From assembly GCF_006385685.1 (NCBI RefSeq), contig NZ_VFRP01000002.1:248001-312000 (forward strand): a stretch of DNA of 64,000 nt, read 5' to 3'. The notes under the pieces were generated by a model. It saw nothing but the letters and a program-made list of their open reading frames with translations. It made no database searches and was not told the origin of the DNA. Shown here piece by piece: positions 1-11,444 of the stretch. The translations under genes were made by a program, and so were the position numbers. The stretch's first letter is position 1. Every line of letters starts with the position of its first letter. This stretch comes from Amaricoccus solimangrovi (lineage in GTDB: Bacteria; Pseudomonadota; Alphaproteobacteria; Rhodobacterales; Rhodobacteraceae).

Positions 1-1042
1 AGCGCCCGCCGTTCGCGATCGCCGGCAGGTCCGGCCGCCCCGGCGCCACCGCGCCGAAGACGAAGCCGTCGTAATATTCGAGCGCGGTCCGGCCGAAGCT
101 CGCCTGGAAGGGCAGGGCGGCCGCGTCGAGCCCCGCCGCCTCGAGCGCGTCGAGCCGCGCGGCGAAGCGGTCGACCGCCGCGCGCAGCCCCGGCATTCCG
201 GCGGAGAGGTCGCGGTAGCGGTCGAGCGCGGCGCCGCTCGGCGCCTCGACGCCCAGCACCGCCTCGAGCAGGTCGACCTCGCCCGCGCTCAGCGCCGGCG
301 TCGCCGCCTCGATCGCGAGCCGCCCGGCGCGCCAGTCGATGTCCTCGAGCGTGCGGAGCCCGATCGCCGGGCCGGCGGCGGCGGCCATGGCCGGCAGGCG
401 CCCCTCGTCGCGCGCGAGGATCATCGCCGCGCGCCGCTCGACCAGCCCCGCGTGCTCGACGCCGTAGCGGCGGAGCAGCGCGTGGAACTTCGCCGGGCGC
501 CAGACATGGCGGCGCAGCGCGGCCTTGCGCGCCGGGTTCGTCGCCAGCGCGTCGATCGCGGCGAGCACGAGCCCCATGTCGCCGGTGACGAAATCGACCG
601 GCGCGCCGTCGAGCGCGCGGGCGATCAGCGCCATCACCTCGGCGTCGCTGCGCGCCGGATCGCCCGATTCGAACACTTCGAACCCGGCCTGGAGATATTC
701 CCGCGCCCGTTTCGACCCCGCCTCCTGCTTGCGCCAGACCGGGCCGCAATAGGCGTAGCGCGCGGGTTCGGCGCCGGAATCCATGTGCAGCCGCACGATC
801 GGCACCGTGAAGTCCGGGCGGAGCATCATCTCGCCCCGGTCGTCGGAAGCCATGAAGGCGCGCGCCCGGATCTCCTCGCCATAGAGGTCGAGCAGCACCT
901 CCGCGGGTTGCAGCGCCTCCGGCTCGACCAGCACCGCGCCGCCCGAGCGGAAGATGTCGAGCAGGCGCGCCACCTCGGCCCGCAGCCGCTCCAGCCCCGC
1001 GCCGACGCGCGCGCCCTTGAGATAGGCCCGATCCGAGACCAT
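1..1042 (-). CDS. hisZ: ATP phosphoribosyltransferase regulatory subunit (3' end outside window)
   Basis: HisZ is a catalytically inactive paralogue of histidyl-tRNA synthetase that pairs with the short form of HisG to run and feedback-regulate the first step of histidine synthesis. The visible 347 residues show the class II synthetase-like core: MLRPDFTVPIVR (about 73-84), YCGPVWR (98-104) and REYLQAGFEVF (114-124). It lies directly after hisS, with the hisS TGA and this ATG sharing one base, so the two are probably translationally coupled. The family is about 360 residues, so only the last few residues are missing. hisG would be expected next, outside the window. Confidence 0.9.
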   Translation of the reverse strand, partial: MVSDRAYLKGARVGAGLERLRAEVARLLDIFRSGGAVLVEPEALQPAEVLLDLYGEEIRARAFMASDDRGEMMLRPDFTVPIVRLHMDSGAEPARYAYCGPVWRKQEAGSKRAREYLQAGFEVFESGDPARSDAEVMALIARALDGAPVDFVTGDMGLVLAAIDALATNPARKAALRRHVWRPAKFHALLRRYGVEHAGLVERRAAMILARDEGRLPAMAAAAGPAIGLRTLEDIDWRAGRLAIEAATPALSAGEVDLLEAVLGVEAPSGAALDRYRDLSAGMPGLRAAVDRFAARLDALEAAGLDAAALPFQASFGRTALEYYDGFVFGAVAPGRPDLPAIANGGR

Positions 1043-2535
1043 CAGCCTTGCCCCGCCAGCATCGCGCGGACCTCGGCCACCAGATCGCCGCGCGCGATCT
1101 CGCGCTGCGCCGGCTGGGCCTTCCAGTCCTCGTGGCTCTCCATCGCCGCGGCGAGCCGCGCGCCGAGTGCGAGATCCTTGATCTGGACCACGCCGCGCGC
1201 CCGCTCGTCGCCGCCCTCGACCACCGCGACGGCGCTGCCGCGCTGGTCGGCGTATTTCATCTGCCGCGCCATGTTGCCCGAGCCGAGGAAGACCTCGGCC
1301 CGGATGCCGGCGGCGCGCAGTTCCGCGGCCATCGCCTGGTATCCGGCCATCCGGTCGCGATCCATCACGGTGACGACCACCGGCCCCGGCTCCGCCACCG
1401 CGGCGCGGCCCTTCGCGGTGAGCGCGGCGAGCAGCCGGTCGACGCCGACCGAAACGCCGCAGGCGGGCACCGCCTCGCCGGTGAAGCGCTTGACGAGATC
1501 GTCGTAGCGTCCGCCGCCCGCGACCGAGCCGAACTGGCGTTTCCGCCCCTCGTCGTCGAGGATCTCGAAGGTGAGCTCCGCCTCGTAGACCGGGCCGGTA
1601 TAGTACCCGAGGCCCCGCACGACGGAGGGGTCGATCACCACCCGCTCGGAGCCGAGGCCGCGCGCGTCGAGGAATTCCGCGATCCGCTCCAGCTCCGCGA
1701 CGCCCTCGGTTCCCGCCGCCGAGGCGCCGACGAGTTCGCGCAGCCGCGCGCAGGTCGCCGCGCCGTCGCCGCGGCGCGCGTCCATGAAGCCCATGATCAC
1801 CGCGGCCTGCTCGCCCGAAAGCCCCGCGCCCCTGGTGAAGTCGCCGCTCTCGTCCCTGCGGCCGGCGCCGAGCAGCGCGGCGACGCCCTCGGTCCCGAGC
1901 CGGTCGAGCTTGTCGATCGCGCGCATCACGATGCCGCGGGCATGCGCGTCCTTCTCCGGATCGGCCGGGTCGAGCACGCCGGCCGCCTCCATGACGCCGT
2001 TCAGCACCTTGCGGTTGTTGACGCGGATCAGATAGTCGCCCCGCGCGATGCCGGCGGCCTCCATCGCCTCGGCGAGCATGCCGCAGATCTCGGCGTCCGC
2101 GGCCACGTTGCCGGAGCCGACCGTGTCGGCGTCGCACTGGTAGAACTGCCGGAACCGGCCCGGCCCCGGCTTCTCGTTGCGCCAGACCGGCCCGACGGCG
2201 TAGCGGCGGTAGGGAAGCGGCAGGTCGCGGCGGAACTGCGCGTAGACGCGGGCGAGCGGCGCGGTCAGGTCGTATCGGAGCGCGAGCCAGTCCTCGTCCT
2301 CGTCCTTCCAGGCGAAGACGCCCTCGTTCGGCCGGTCCACGTCGGGCAGGAACTTGCCCAGCGCCTCGACCGTCTCGACCGCGCTCGTCTCCAGCGGGTC
2401 GAACCCGTAGGCGTGGTAGACCTCGGTCACACGGGCGAGCATCGCGTTTCGCGCGCGCACTTCCGCGCCGAAATAGTCGCGAAAGCCCCGCGGCGTCTCG
2501 GCGCGCGGGCGGCGAGGCTTCTTCTCCTTGGCCAT
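1042..2535 (-). CDS. hisS: Histidine--tRNA ligase
   Basis: Charges tRNA-His with histidine in the cytoplasm. The 497-residue protein has class II motif 2 (FRQFYQCD, about 128-135), the histidine-specific loop RGLGYYTG (307-314), motif 3 (GVSVGVDRL, 360-368) and a C-terminal anticodon-binding domain from about 385. The length fits the longer alphaproteobacterial HisS type. The chosen ATG has an AGGACA-like ribosome site upstream. It is followed by hisZ with a one-base stop/start overlap. It diverges from nrdJ across a 184-base gap. Confidence 0.96.
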   Translation of the reverse strand: MAKEKKPRRPRAETPRGFRDYFGAEVRARNAMLARVTEVYHAYGFDPLETSAVETVEALGKFLPDVDRPNEGVFAWKDEDEDWLALRYDLTAPLARVYAQFRRDLPLPYRRYAVGPVWRNEKPGPGRFRQFYQCDADTVGSGNVAADAEICGMLAEAMEAAGIARGDYLIRVNNRKVLNGVMEAAGVLDPADPEKDAHARGIVMRAIDKLDRLGTEGVAALLGAGRRDESGDFTRGAGLSGEQAAVIMGFMDARRGDGAATCARLRELVGASAAGTEGVAELERIAEFLDARGLGSERVVIDPSVVRGLGYYTGPVYEAELTFEILDDEGRKRQFGSVAGGGRYDDLVKRFTGEAVPACGVSVGVDRLLAALTAKGRAAVAEPGPVVVTVMDRDRMAGYQAMAAELRAAGIRAEVFLGSGNMARQMKYADQRGSAVAVVEGGDERARGVVQIKDLALGARLAAAMESHEDWKAQPAQREIARGDLVAEVRAMLAGQG

Positions 2536-2662
2536 CGTGGGCGTGTCCTGTCAGGCTTGTCCGGGTCGGGTGTTCGCGCGCTCTCCTAAACTCCCATCTC
2601 CCCGGGGGCAAGGACGGGCCGGGTTCTTCCGGCCGATCGGGTCGGCTCCGGGCGGGGCGCGA

Positions 2663-2691
2663 TTGACCGGGGGCGGGGCGGCGCCTAACAA
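2663..2691 (+). promoter_or_regulatory. Candidate sigma-70 promoter of nrdJ
   Basis: TTGACC at 2663-2668 (5 of 6 to the -35 consensus), a 17-base spacer, then TAACAA at 2686-2691 (weak -10). It lies 28 bases before the nrdJ ATG in the only sizeable gap between hisS and nrdJ. The match is by eye. I saw no cobalamin riboswitch B12-box in the 184-base gap, so B12 control of this gene is not evident here. Confidence 0.35.
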
Positions 2692-2719
2692 TTGTCTTCC
2701 CCTCGCATCGGAGCCGCCC

Positions 2720-5578
2720 ATGAACAAGCCCGCCTCCGCGGCCTTCGTCGCCCACCTCGACCTGCTCTGGCAGGAGGTGAGCCTCGACGTGCTGCGCGAG
2801 AAATACGCGAAGGGCGCGGAGCGCGAGCTCGACGGGCCGGAGATGGCGCGCGCGGTCAGGCTGCGCGTCGCGCGCGCGCTGGCGGCGGTCGAGGAGGAGC
2901 CCGCGCGTTGGGAGCCGGTGTTCCTCGAGGCGCTGGAACGCGGCTTCATCCCCGGCGGCCGGATCAACTCGGCGGCGGGCGCGGAGATCCGCGAGGTGAC
3001 GCTCATCAACTGCTTCGTCCAGCCGGTCGGCGACTCGATCTCCGAGACGGTGGACGGCAAGCCCGGCATCTACATCGCGCTTCGCGAGGCTGCCGAGACG
3101 ATGCGCCGGGGTGGCGGCGTCGGCTACGACTTCTCCGCGATCCGGCCGAAGGGCGCGCGCGTGCGCGGCACCGACAGTTCCGCCTCCGGGCCGATCAGCT
3201 ACATGCACGTCTTCGACCAGTCCTGCGCGACGGTCGAGAGCGCGGGCGCGCGGCGCGGCGCGCAGATGGGCGTGCTGCGCTGCGACCACCCCGACATCCT
3301 CGACTTCATCTCCGCGAAGCGCGAAGCGGGCCGGCTCAACAATTTCAACATCTCGGTCGGCGTCACCGACGCATTCATGGCGGCCGTCGCCGAGGACGCG
3401 CTCTTCGAACTCGTCCACAAGGCCGAACCCTCGCCCGCGCGGATCGCGGGCGGCGCGCACCAACGCGAGGACGGCCTCTGGGTCTATGCGACGGTGAAGG
3501 CGCGCGAGGTCTGGCGCGTCGTGATGCGCAACACCTACGAGGCGGCCGAGCCCGGCGTGCTCTTCCTCGACCGGATCAACGCCGAGAACAACCTCCACTA
3601 CGCCGAGCGGATCGAGGCGACCAACCCCTGCGGCGAGATCCCGATCCCCGATCACGGCTGCTGCTGCCTCGGCTCGATCAACCTCACCCGCTTCATCCTC
3701 GACCCGTTCACCCCCGAGGCGCGGTTCGACGCCGAGGGTTTCGCCGCGACCGTGGGCGTCGCGATCCGGATGCTCGACAACGTGCTGACCGCGACCGTCT
3801 GGCCGCTGCCGCAGCAGGCGGCGGAGGCGGCGAACAAGCGGCGCGTCGGCCTCGGCTTCACCGGGCTCGGCGACGCGCTGATCCAGATGGGCCTGCGCTA
3901 CGATACCGAAGCCGCGCGGGCGGCGGCGGCGGACTGGACGCGGGCGATGCGCGACGCCGCCTACCATGCCAGCGTCGCGCTCGCGCGCGAGAAGGGCGCC
4001 TTCCCGCTCTTCGACGCATCGAAGCTGCTGGCCTCCGGCATGGCGCGGCGCCTGCCGGGCGAGATCCGCGACGAGATCGCCGCGCACGGCCTGCGCAACA
4101 GCCACCTGCTCTCGATCGCGCCCACCGGCACGATCAGCCTCGCCTTCGCCGACAACGCCTCGAACGGGATCGAGCCCGCCTATTCCTGGTTCTACACCCG
4201 CAAGAAGCGCGAGGCGGATGGCTCGATGCGCGAATACCGCGTCGAGGATCACGCCTGGCGGCTCTGGCGCGCGCGCCGCGGCAATGACGCGGCGTTGCCG
4301 GAGGCCTTCGTGAACGCGCTCGAGATCAGCGCGCGCGACCACATGGCGATGCAGGCGGCGATCCAGCCCTTCATCTGCGCCGCGATCTCCAAGACCGTGA
4401 ACGTACCCGAGGACTACCCGTTCGAGGAATTCGAGACCCTCTATCTCGAAGCCTGGCGCGCCGGGCTGAAGGGGATCACCACCTATCGCCCGAACAGCGT
4501 GCTGGGCTCGGTGCTCTCGGTCGAAAAGGAGGCGCCGCGAGATCTCGACGAGAGCGATCCGGAGCGGCGCATCCGCATCACCGACGCGCCCAATGTCGCG
4601 CTCCAGGCGCTGCGCTGGCCGCACCGGCCGAAGCTCTCCGCCGGTTCCCCCTCCTGGACCTACATGATCGAGGCCCCCTCGAACCGCTTCGCGGTCTTTG
4701 TCGGCCATGTCGAGAACGGCGCGCCGCAGCCCTTCGAGGTCTGGGTCAACGGCGAGCAGACGCCGCGCGGCCTCGGCGCGCTCGCGAAGAACCTCTCGAT
4801 GGACATGCGCGCGCAGGACCGCGCCTGGCTCGCCGCCAAGCTCGACAGCCTCGCCAAGACCCCCGGCGCGCCCTATTCGGTGCCGATGCCGCCCGATGGC
4901 CGCGTGCTGCCCGTCGCGGGCAATGTCAGCGCCTTCGCCCAGGTGGTGCGCTGGCGCTGCGAGGCGCTCGGCCTCTTCGACGGACCCGAGGGCGAGACGC
5001 CGCTCGTCGACGCGATGTTCTCGCGCAAGGAGCCGAAATCGGGTGTCGACGGCACGCTCTCCTGGACCGTCGACATCCTCAATCCCGCGACCGGCGACGA
5101 TTTCGCGATGTTCGTCAAGGAATGCGTGCTGCCGGACGGGTCGAAGCGGCCCTATTCGGTCTGGCTCTCGGGCGCCTATCCGCTGGAATTCAACGGGTTG
5201 ACGCGCTCGCTCAGCCTCGACATGCGGGTGATCGATCCGGCCTGGATCGGCAAGAAGCTCCGCGGCCTCAAGGACCTGCCCGAGGCGAAGGGCGATTTCT
5301 TCGCCCGCGTGCCGGGCAGCGAGAAACAGGCGGTGCAGCCCTCGACCATCGCCTATGTCGCGCGTCTGCTGATCCACCGGTTCGGGATGCTCGGCATACT
5401 CGATCCCGACGGCTATCCGCTCGCGGGCGGCGCCCGGCTCTGGACCGACGCGCCCGCGCCCGGCGCCGCGGTCGAGACGCCGGGCAAGGTCTGTCCCGAA
5501 TGCGGCCACGCCGCCGTGGTCCGACGCGACGGCTGCGACTTCTGCACCGCCTGCGGCTATACCGGCGCCTGCGGCTGA
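2720..5578 (+). CDS. nrdJ: Adenosylcobalamin-dependent ribonucleotide reductase (class II)
   Basis: Reduces ribonucleotides to deoxyribonucleotides using coenzyme B12, so it works with or without oxygen. The 952-residue protein has the class I/II barrel with NCFVQP (Cys98, one of the disulfide pair), the glycine-rich [11 protein letters not shown], the NPCGEIP active-site motif (Cys304, Glu306) and [10 protein letters not shown]. The C-terminal third contains two similar copies of a TSCPD-type domain, both with a LSMDMR/LSLDMR motif, and ends in a CPEC...CTACG zinc-ribbon or redox tail. The start was chosen at ATG 2720 because it begins the recognisable N-terminus; upstream in-frame codons are proline/glycine-rich noise. 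Confidence 0.93.
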   Translation: MNKPASAAFVAHLDLLWQEVSLDVLREKYAKGAERELDGPEMARAVRLRVARALAAVEEEPARWEPVFLEALERGFIPGGRINSAAGAEIREVTLINCFVQPVGDSISETVDGKPGIYIALREAAETMRRGGGVGYDFSAIRPKGARVRGTDSSASGPISYMHVFDQSCATVESAGARRGAQMGVLRCDHPDILDFISAKREAGRLNNFNISVGVTDAFMAAVAEDALFELVHKAEPSPARIAGGAHQREDGLWVYATVKAREVWRVVMRNTYEAAEPGVLFLDRINAENNLHYAERIEATNPCGEIPIPDHGCCCLGSINLTRFILDPFTPEARFDAEGFAATVGVAIRMLDNVLTATVWPLPQQAAEAANKRRVGLGFTGLGDALIQMGLRYDTEAARAAAADWTRAMRDAAYHASVALAREKGAFPLFDASKLLASGMARRLPGEIRDEIAAHGLRNSHLLSIAPTGTISLAFADNASNGIEPAYSWFYTRKKREADGSMREYRVEDHAWRLWRARRGNDAALPEAFVNALEISARDHMAMQAAIQPFICAAISKTVNVPEDYPFEEFETLYLEAWRAGLKGITTYRPNSVLGSVLSVEKEAPRDLDESDPERRIRITDAPNVALQALRWPHRPKLSAGSPSWTYMIEAPSNRFAVFVGHVENGAPQPFEVWVNGEQTPRGLGALAKNLSMDMRAQDRAWLAAKLDSLAKTPGAPYSVPMPPDGRVLPVAGNVSAFAQVVRWRCEALGLFDGPEGETPLVDAMFSRKEPKSGVDGTLSWTVDILNPATGDDFAMFVKECVLPDGSKRPYSVWLSGAYPLEFNGLTRSLSLDMRVIDPAWIGKKLRGLKDLPEAKGDFFARVPGSEKQAVQPSTIAYVARLLIHRFGMLGILDPDGYPLAGGARLWTDAPAPGAAVETPGKVCPECGHAAVVRRDGCDFCTACGYTGACG

Positions 5579-5585
5579 GGCCGGG

Positions 5586-5613
5586 GCGACGGGGCTTTTC
5601 CTCGCCCCGTCGC
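5586..5613 (+). terminator. Hairpin after nrdJ
   Basis: Perfect 10-bp inverted repeat: GCGACGGGGC (5586-5595) and GCCCCGTCGC (5604-5613) around an 8-base T/C-rich loop. It starts 8 bases after the nrdJ stop and lies 42 bases before valS. There is no downstream T tract, so if it terminates transcription it does so weakly or with Rho; it could also protect the nrdJ 3' end. Confidence 0.5.
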
Positions 5614-5654
5614 GGCGCTAAGAAACGGGCCTCTTGAGGGACCCGGGGCGAGCC

Positions 5655-8597
5655 ATGGAAAAGACATTCGACGCGAAAACCGCCGAGGCCGAGATCGCCG
5701 ACCTCTGGGACGCGGCGGGCGCCTTCGCGGCCGGCGCCAATGCGAAACCCGGTGGAGAACCCTTCACCATCCTGCTGCCGCCGCCCAACGTCACCGGCAG
5801 CCTGCACATGGGCCATGCGTTCAACCACACGCTGATGGACATCCTCGCCCGCTGGCACCGGATGAAGGGCGACGACGTGCTCTGGCAGCCGGGCCTCGAT
5901 CACGCGGGCATCGCGACGCAGATGGTGGTCGAACGCCAGCTCGCCGCCGCCAAGGCGCCCTCGCGCCGCGAGATGGGCCGCGCGGCCTTCACCGCGAAGG
6001 TCTGGGAATGGAAGGGCAAGTCGGGCGGCACGATCCTCGACCAGTGCCGGCGGCTCGGCGATTCCTTCGATCTCACGCGCAACGCCTTCACCATGTCCGG
6101 CGCCCCGGGCGCGCCCGCGGGCGAGGACGGCAACTTCCACGACGCGGTTCTGAAAGCCTTCGTCGCGCTTTACGACAAGGGGCTCATCTACCGCGGCAAG
6201 CGGCTGGTGAACTGGGATCCGCATTTCGAGACCGCGATCTCCGATCTCGAGGTCGAGCAGGTCGAGGAGAAGGGCAGCCTCTGGCGCCTGCGCTATCCGC
6301 TCGAGAACGGCGCGACCTACGAGCATCCGGTCGAGTTCGACGCGGAGGGCAAGCCCACCGCGTATGAGACGCGCGACTATCTCGTCGTCGCGACCACGCG
6401 GCCCGAGACCATGCTGGGCGACACCGGCGTCGCGGTCAATCCGAAGGATCCGCGCTACACGCATCTCGTCGGCAACACCGTCCGCCTGCCGCTGGTCGGC
6501 CGCTCGGTCCCGATCGTCGCCGACGACTACGCCGATCCCGAGAAGGGCACCGGCGCGGTGAAGATCACCCCGGCGCATGACTTCAACGACTGGGAGGTCG
6601 GCAGGCGCGCCGGGCTCCGCGTCATCAACGTGATGGGCACCAGGGGCCAGATCGCGCTCCGGGAAAACGAGGATTTCTGGGACGGGATCGAGATCACCGA
6701 GGAACTCGCCGGGCTCGACGGGATCGACCGCTACGAGGTCCGCGACGCGATCGTGACCATGGCCCGCGACGAGGGCTGGCTCGACGGGATCGATTCCGAG
6801 ACGCATATGGTCCCGCACGGTGACCGCTCCAAGGTCGCGATCGAGCCCTTCCTGACCGACCAGTGGTTCGTGAAGACCGAAGGCCTGGCCGAGAAGGCGA
6901 TGGAGGCGGTCCGCTCGGGACGCACGCGCATCCTGCCCGAGCGCGACGAGAAGACCTATTTCCACTGGATGGAGAACATCGAGCCCTGGTGCATCTCGCG
7001 CCAGCTCTGGTGGGGCCATCAGATCCCGGTCTGGTACGGCGACTACGTCGATGCCGAGGGCCGTTTCCCGCACCGCGCGGGCGGCGTTCCGGCGGCGGAC
7101 GAGCCGGCCGTCTTCCACGACCAGGGCCGTTTCGTCCGCGCCTTCTGCGCCGCCGGCCCCGACGCGGCGCGCGAGGACGCCGAGAACTGGTACCGCGCCC
7201 GTATCGGCCACCGCGTGATCGTCCGCTTCGAGGGCGAGGATCCCGAGGAAGCCGAGGCGCTGCCGGAGGAGCCCGAGACCACCTTCATCACGCTCCGCCG
7301 CGACCCGGACGTGCTCGACACCTGGTTCTCGTCCGGCATCTGGCCGATCGGCACGCTCGGCTGGCCGGAACGGACGCCGGAACTGGCGAAGTACTTCCCG
7401 ACATCCGTCCTCGTCACCGGCTTCGACATCATCTTCTTCTGGGTCGCCCGGATGATGATGATGCAGCTCGAACTCGTCGACGAGGTGCCCTTCAGGGATG
7501 TCTACGTCCATGCCCTCGTCCGCGACGAGAAGGGCAAGAAGATGTCGAAATCGCTCGGCAACGTGCTCGACCCGATCGAGCTCATCGACGAATTCGGCGC
7601 CGACGCGGTGCGTTTCACGCTGACCGCGATGGCGGCGATGGGGCGCGACCTGAAGCTCTCGAAGGACCGGATCGCGGGCTATCGCAACTTCGGCACCAAG
7701 CTCTGGAACGCCGCGCGCTTCGCGGAGATGAACGAGTGCCGCCCGGTTCCGGGCTTCGATCCGAAATCCGTCACGCTCACCGCGAACAAGTGGATCGTCG
7801 GGGAGACCGGCCGGGTGCGCGAGGAACTCGACGCCGCGCTCGCCGCCTATCGCTTCAACGACGCGGCCAACGCGCTCTACGCCTTCGTCTGGGGCAAGGT
7901 CTGCGACTGGTACGTCGAGCTTGCGAAGCCGCTCTTCCAGGACGAGGCGGCGGTGGCGGAGACGCGCGCGACCATGGCCTGGGTCATCGACCAGTGCCTG
8001 ATCCTGATGCATCCGATCATGCCCTTCATCACCGAAAGCCTCTGGGGCCAGATCGCGGAGCGGCCGAAACTGCTCGTCCACGGCGACTGGCCGGAGTATG
8101 GCGCCGACCTGATCGACGCCGCGGCCGACGCGGAGATGGGCTGGATCACCGGGCTGATCGACGAGATCCGCTCGGTCCGCGCGCAGATGCATGTGCCGGC
8201 GGGGGCGAGGATCACGCTGATCGAGCTCTCGCTCAGCCAAGGCCAGGCCGAGGCGCTGGAGCGCAACCGCCCGCTGGTGGCGCGGCTCGCCCGGATCGAG
8301 CGGTTCGAGACCGCGGCCGAGGCGCCGAAGGGCGCGGTGACGATCGCGCGCGACGGCGGCAGCTTCTGCCTGCCGCTCGCCGATGTGATCGACATCGCCG
8401 CCGAGCGGGAGCGCCTGGCGAAGGCGATGGCGAAGCTCGACAAGGAAGCGGACGGGCTGCGGAAAAAGCTCGCGAACGAGAAGTTCATCGCCAATGCCAA
8501 GGAGGAGGTGGTGGACGAGGCCCGCGCCAATCTCGAGGCGAAGGAGGAGGAACTCGCGATCCTGCGCGACGCCCAGGCCCGCCTCGCCGCGCTCTGA
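5655..8597 (+). CDS. valS: Valine--tRNA ligase
   Basis: Charges tRNA-Val and edits mischarged threonine. The 980-residue class I synthetase has the HIGH-type motif HMGH (51-54), an editing domain with [11 protein letters not shown], a GKKMSKS loop (lysine at about 629) and a C-terminal coiled coil ([18 protein letters not shown] region) that contacts tRNA. It carries the acidic insertion before [10 protein letters not shown] that lengthens ValS in Rhodobacterales. ATG 5655 begins [13 protein letters not shown], matching the family; the seven codons upstream are unlikely to be translated. It converges with the ACT-domain gene with only 3 bases between. Confidence 0.97.
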   Translation: MEKTFDAKTAEAEIADLWDAAGAFAAGANAKPGGEPFTILLPPPNVTGSLHMGHAFNHTLMDILARWHRMKGDDVLWQPGLDHAGIATQMVVERQLAAAKAPSRREMGRAAFTAKVWEWKGKSGGTILDQCRRLGDSFDLTRNAFTMSGAPGAPAGEDGNFHDAVLKAFVALYDKGLIYRGKRLVNWDPHFETAISDLEVEQVEEKGSLWRLRYPLENGATYEHPVEFDAEGKPTAYETRDYLVVATTRPETMLGDTGVAVNPKDPRYTHLVGNTVRLPLVGRSVPIVADDYADPEKGTGAVKITPAHDFNDWEVGRRAGLRVINVMGTRGQIALRENEDFWDGIEITEELAGLDGIDRYEVRDAIVTMARDEGWLDGIDSETHMVPHGDRSKVAIEPFLTDQWFVKTEGLAEKAMEAVRSGRTRILPERDEKTYFHWMENIEPWCISRQLWWGHQIPVWYGDYVDAEGRFPHRAGGVPAADEPAVFHDQGRFVRAFCAAGPDAAREDAENWYRARIGHRVIVRFEGEDPEEAEALPEEPETTFITLRRDPDVLDTWFSSGIWPIGTLGWPERTPELAKYFPTSVLVTGFDIIFFWVARMMMMQLELVDEVPFRDVYVHALVRDEKGKKMSKSLGNVLDPIELIDEFGADAVRFTLTAMAAMGRDLKLSKDRIAGYRNFGTKLWNAARFAEMNECRPVPGFDPKSVTLTANKWIVGETGRVREELDAALAAYRFNDAANALYAFVWGKVCDWYVELAKPLFQDEAAVAETRATMAWVIDQCLILMHPIMPFITESLWGQIAERPKLLVHGDWPEYGADLIDAAADAEMGWITGLIDEIRSVRAQMHVPAGARITLIELSLSQGQAEALERNRPLVARLARIERFETAAEAPKGAVTIARDGGSFCLPLADVIDIAAERERLAKAMAKLDKEADGLRKKLANEKFIANAKEEVVDEARANLEAKEEELAILRDAQARLAAL

Positions 8598-8600
8598 GCC

Positions 8601-9011
8601 TCAGCGCGCGGCCGCCTGCGTCGCGCGCAGCAGGGCGAGGGCGTGGCCGGCCATCTCGCGCGGCACGAAGACATGATCGTGGTGATAGGCCGCGATCATG
8701 TTGCAGGGGATCCCCGCCTCGGCGAGCGCCGTCGCGACGCCCGCCGTCAGCCCGACGCCGTCGAGGGCCGAGAAGACGGAGAGCATGATCCGCGTCATCG
8801 GCAGGCCGGTGTCGAAGCCGAAACGCGCCGCCTCCGTCTCGGTCAGGACCAGCGTGAACCCCTCCGCCTCGCGGAAGGTCGCGAGCGCGACGGGGGCGAC
8901 GCGGGCGGCGAGATCGGGATCGCGCGTCACGCAGAAATGGTAGGTCTCCGGATCCGGGACCGGCGTCATCCTGGCCAGCATCTCGCGACGATCGCGCGTC
9001 AGGTCCGGCAT
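8601..9011 (-). CDS. Small ACT-domain protein
   Basis: A 136-residue cytoplasmic protein with two ACT-like halves. Residues about 21-65 carry YHFCVTRDPDL and the fold's first strand, and residues about 66-135 carry the typical SALDGVGLTAGVATALAEAG helix and a histidine-rich AAYHHDHVFVP strand. Stand-alone proteins of this type (ACT_3/ACT_7 families) are thought to bind amino acids, but their targets are mostly unknown. The ATG was chosen at MPDLTRDRREML; an upstream in-frame extension looks like noise. It diverges from the aminotransferase gene, which may hint at a role in amino-acid sensing, but that is inference. Confidence 0.82.
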   Translation of the reverse strand: MPDLTRDRREMLARMTPVPDPETYHFCVTRDPDLAARVAPVALATFREAEGFTLVLTETEAARFGFDTGLPMTRIMLSVFSALDGVGLTAGVATALAEAGIPCNMIAAYHHDHVFVPREMAGHALALLRATQAAAR

Positions 9012-9160
9012 CCGGGGCTCCTTCGGGGGCGGCGTGTGGCAGGCTATCGGAGCGCGGCCCCGCGCCGCAAGCCTCCGTTGCGCGGCGCCCGGCGCGCTGC
9101 CATAGATGTGGCCCCGTGACCGGAGGACCGACGGATGCCGGAGCCAGAGAAAGCCCCGCG

Positions 9161-10297
9161 ATGCGCCTGACGCCGCTCGCCGCCAGCCTGCCCGCGAGCG
9201 TGCCCTTCGTCGGCCCCGAGGCCCAGGAGCGGGCGCGCGGCGCCACATTCCGCGCCCGGCTCGGCGCGAACGAGAGTGTGTTCGGCCCTTCGCCGAAGGC
9301 CATCGCCGCGATGCGCGAGGCCGCGGCGATGGCCTGGCGCTACGGCGATCCGGAGGCGCATGACCTGCGCGCCGCGATCGCCGCGCATCACGGCGTGGCG
9401 CCCGACAACGTCATGCCGGGGCAGGGGATCGACGGCTTGCTCGGCACTCTCGTCCGGCTGCTCGTCGCGCCCGGAACGCCGGTCGTGACCTCGCGCGGGG
9501 CCTATCCGACCTTCAACTACCATGTCACGGGATATGGCGGCGTGCTCCACATGGCGCCCTATCGCGACGACGCGGAGGATCCCGAGGCGCTCACGGCGCT
9601 CGCGCGCGAGACCGGGGCGCCGCTCGTCTATCTCGCCAATCCCGACAATCCGATGGGAAGCTGGCTTTCGGCCGGGCGGATCACCGAGATGATCGCGGCG
9701 CTGCCGGGCGACTGCCTGCTGATCCTCGACGAAGCCTACGCCGATTTCGCGCCCGAGGGATCGGTGCCCGCGCTCGATGTCGCGGACCCACGGGTGATCC
9801 GGATGCGCACCTTCTCGAAGGCGCACGGGCTCGCGGGGCTGCGCGTCGGCTACGCGCTGGGGCATCCGGAGATGATCGCGGCCTTCGACCGGGTGCGCGA
9901 CCATTTCGGCCTCGGGATCGTCGCGCAGGCCGGCGCGCGCGCCGCGCTCGCGGATCGCGACTGGCTCGCCTCCGTGGTGGCGCGGGTGGGCGAGGCGCGG
10001 GCGCGCATCGGCGCGATCGCCGCGGAAAACGGGCTGCGCGCGCTGCCCTCCGCGACGAATTTCGTCGCGGTCGACTGCGGCCGCGACGGCGATTTCGCCC
10101 GCGCGGTGCTGCGCGGGCTGATCGAGCGCGGCGTCTTCGTCCGGATGCCCTTCGTCGCGCCGCAGGACCGCTGCGTCCGGATCAGCGCGGGAACGCCGGA
10201 GGATCTCGACGTCCTCGCGGAAGCGTTGCCCGAGGCGCTCCGGGCGGCGGGGGCGGCGGGGGGCGGCGGACCGAGGTCCGCCCTACGGGGCGCGTAG
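9161..10297 (+). CDS. PLP-dependent aminotransferase, histidinol-phosphate type
   Basis: A fold-type I aminotransferase of 378 residues related to HisC and CobD. It shows NPDNPMG, the cofactor-binding DEAYADF, and the Schiff-base lysine in [15 protein letters not shown]. Substrate cannot be fixed from sequence. It is not in a his operon, and hisZ/hisS lie elsewhere, so it may serve tyrosine/phenylalanine or histidinol phosphate. The start is taken at [11 protein letters not shown]; an earlier in-frame ATG at 9116 is possible. The last five codons and the stop fall within a palindrome shared with the convergent oxidoreductase gene. Confidence 0.85.
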   Translation: MRLTPLAASLPASVPFVGPEAQERARGATFRARLGANESVFGPSPKAIAAMREAAAMAWRYGDPEAHDLRAAIAAHHGVAPDNVMPGQGIDGLLGTLVRLLVAPGTPVVTSRGAYPTFNYHVTGYGGVLHMAPYRDDAEDPEALTALARETGAPLVYLANPDNPMGSWLSAGRITEMIAALPGDCLLILDEAYADFAPEGSVPALDVADPRVIRMRTFSKAHGLAGLRVGYALGHPEMIAAFDRVRDHFGLGIVAQAGARAALADRDWLASVVARVGEARARIGAIAAENGLRALPSATNFVAVDCGRDGDFARAVLRGLIERGVFVRMPFVAPQDRCVRISAGTPEDLDVLAEALPEALRAAGAAGGGGPRSALRGA

Positions 10298-10304
10298 GGC
10301 GGAC
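10276..10304. repeat. 11-bp perfect palindrome spanning two convergent stop codons
   Basis: GTCCGCCCTAC (10276-10286) and GTAGGGCGGAC (10294-10304) flank a 7-base loop. The right arm contains the TAG of the plus-strand aminotransferase (10295-10297) and the left arm contains the TAG of the minus-strand oxidoreductase (10283-10285). The two proteins therefore end in related residues, SALRGA and SALRAP. A second, imperfect copy of the arm (TGTCCGCC) follows at 10309. It probably acts as a bidirectional terminator or is a REP-like repeat. Confidence 0.7.
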
Positions 10305-11350
10305 ATCTGTCCGCCATCCCCCAGCGCCTTGCGCACCGCCGGCGCGACCCTGTCGCCGTAGAGTTCGATCGCCTTCATCAGGTCGCGATGCGGCACGAGG
10401 CCGATCGCCTGCTGGAGCAGGAAGCGGTCCATCCCGAAAACCTCGTGCGCGGCGAGGATCTTCTCGGTCACCTCCTGGGGCGAGCCGACGAAGAGCGCGC
10501 CGCGCGGGCTTCGCGCCGCCTCGAACTGGGCACGGCTCGTCGGCGGCCAGCCGCGCTCGCGCCCGATCCGGTCCATCACCGCCGCCTGCGGCCCGTAGAA
10601 GATGTCGCCCGCCGCCTGGCTGGTCTCGCCGACGAAGCCATGCACGTTGATCGAGGTCCGGAGCCGCGCGGGATCGGCCTCGGCCTGTTCCGCCGCCCGG
10701 CGGTAGAGATCGAAGAGCGGCGCGAAGCGCGCGGGCTCGCCGCCGATGATCGCGAGCGCCACCGGCAGGCCCAGCATCCCCGCCCGCGCCACCGATTGCG
10801 GCGTGCCGCCGACCGCGAGCCAGATCGGGATCGCGCCGTTCACCGGACGCGGATAGACGCCGCGGCCCTCGATCGCGGGCGTATGCTCGCCGCCGGGCCA
10901 GGTGACGAACTCGCCCTCGTTCAGCGCCATCAGGAGCGCGAGCTTCTCGGCGAAGAGCGTGTCGTAATCCTTCAGATCGTAGCCGAAGAGCGGGAAGGAC
11001 TCGATGAAGGAGCCGCGCCCGGCCATGATCTCCGCCCGTCCGCCGCTGAGATTGTCGAGCGTCGCGAACTGCTGGAAGACCCGGACCGGATCGTCCGAGG
11101 AAAGCACGCTGACCGCGCTCGTGAGCCGGATCCGCTTCGTCGCCGCCGCCGCGGCGGCGAGTGCCACGGCGGGGGCGGAGACCGCGTAATCGGGCCGGTG
11201 ATGCTCGCCGAGGCCGAAGACGTCGAGGCCGAGCTGATCGGCGAGGGTGATCTCCTCGATGAGGTTCCGCAGCCGCTCCGCCGGATCGACCCGGAGCCCG
11301 CTTGCCCGGTCGAAGCCGACGTCGCCGAATGTGTAGAGCCCGAGTTCCAT
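10283..11350 (-). CDS. LLM-class flavin-dependent oxidoreductase
   Basis: A luciferase-like monooxygenase family protein of 355 residues, expected to use reduced FMN or F420-type flavin; substrate unknown. Family signs are the N-terminal [12 protein letters not shown] strand, [31 protein letters not shown] and PIWLAVGG...SVARAG. The start at MELGLYT was chosen because the 23 residues upstream resemble no family N-terminus and an AAGGAG-like site lies just before this ATG. It converges on the aminotransferase with a 15-base overlap inside a palindrome. Confidence 0.87.
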   Translation of the reverse strand: MELGLYTFGDVGFDRASGLRVDPAERLRNLIEEITLADQLGLDVFGLGEHHRPDYAVSAPAVALAAAAAATKRIRLTSAVSVLSSDDPVRVFQQFATLDNLSGGRAEIMAGRGSFIESFPLFGYDLKDYDTLFAEKLALLMALNEGEFVTWPGGEHTPAIEGRGVYPRPVNGAIPIWLAVGGTPQSVARAGMLGLPVALAIIGGEPARFAPLFDLYRRAAEQAEADPARLRTSINVHGFVGETSQAAGDIFYGPQAAVMDRIGRERGWPPTSRAQFEAARSPRGALFVGSPQEVTEKILAAHEVFGMDRFLLQQAIGLVPHRDLMKAIELYGDRVAPAVRKALGDGGQMSALRAP

Positions 11351-11444
11351 CGCGCCGTCTCCTTCGTTTCCCCGGGAGATAGGCGCGCGAGCGCGCGGCG
11401 CCATGGCCGATCCGGGCAACAGTCCTTTTCCGGGGCGCGCGAAC

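Noticed and set aside
2536-2719. Cobalamin riboswitch before the B12-dependent reductase
   Set aside because: The gap is only 184 bases and no B12-box-like sequence or multi-stem arrangement was recognised.
5268-8240. A 990-codon minus-strand frame over valS
   Set aside because: Shadow of valS, which has HMGH and KMSKS motifs in the opposite direction.
10276-10304. CRISPR-like repeat
   Set aside because: A single palindrome without regularly spaced copies or cas genes.
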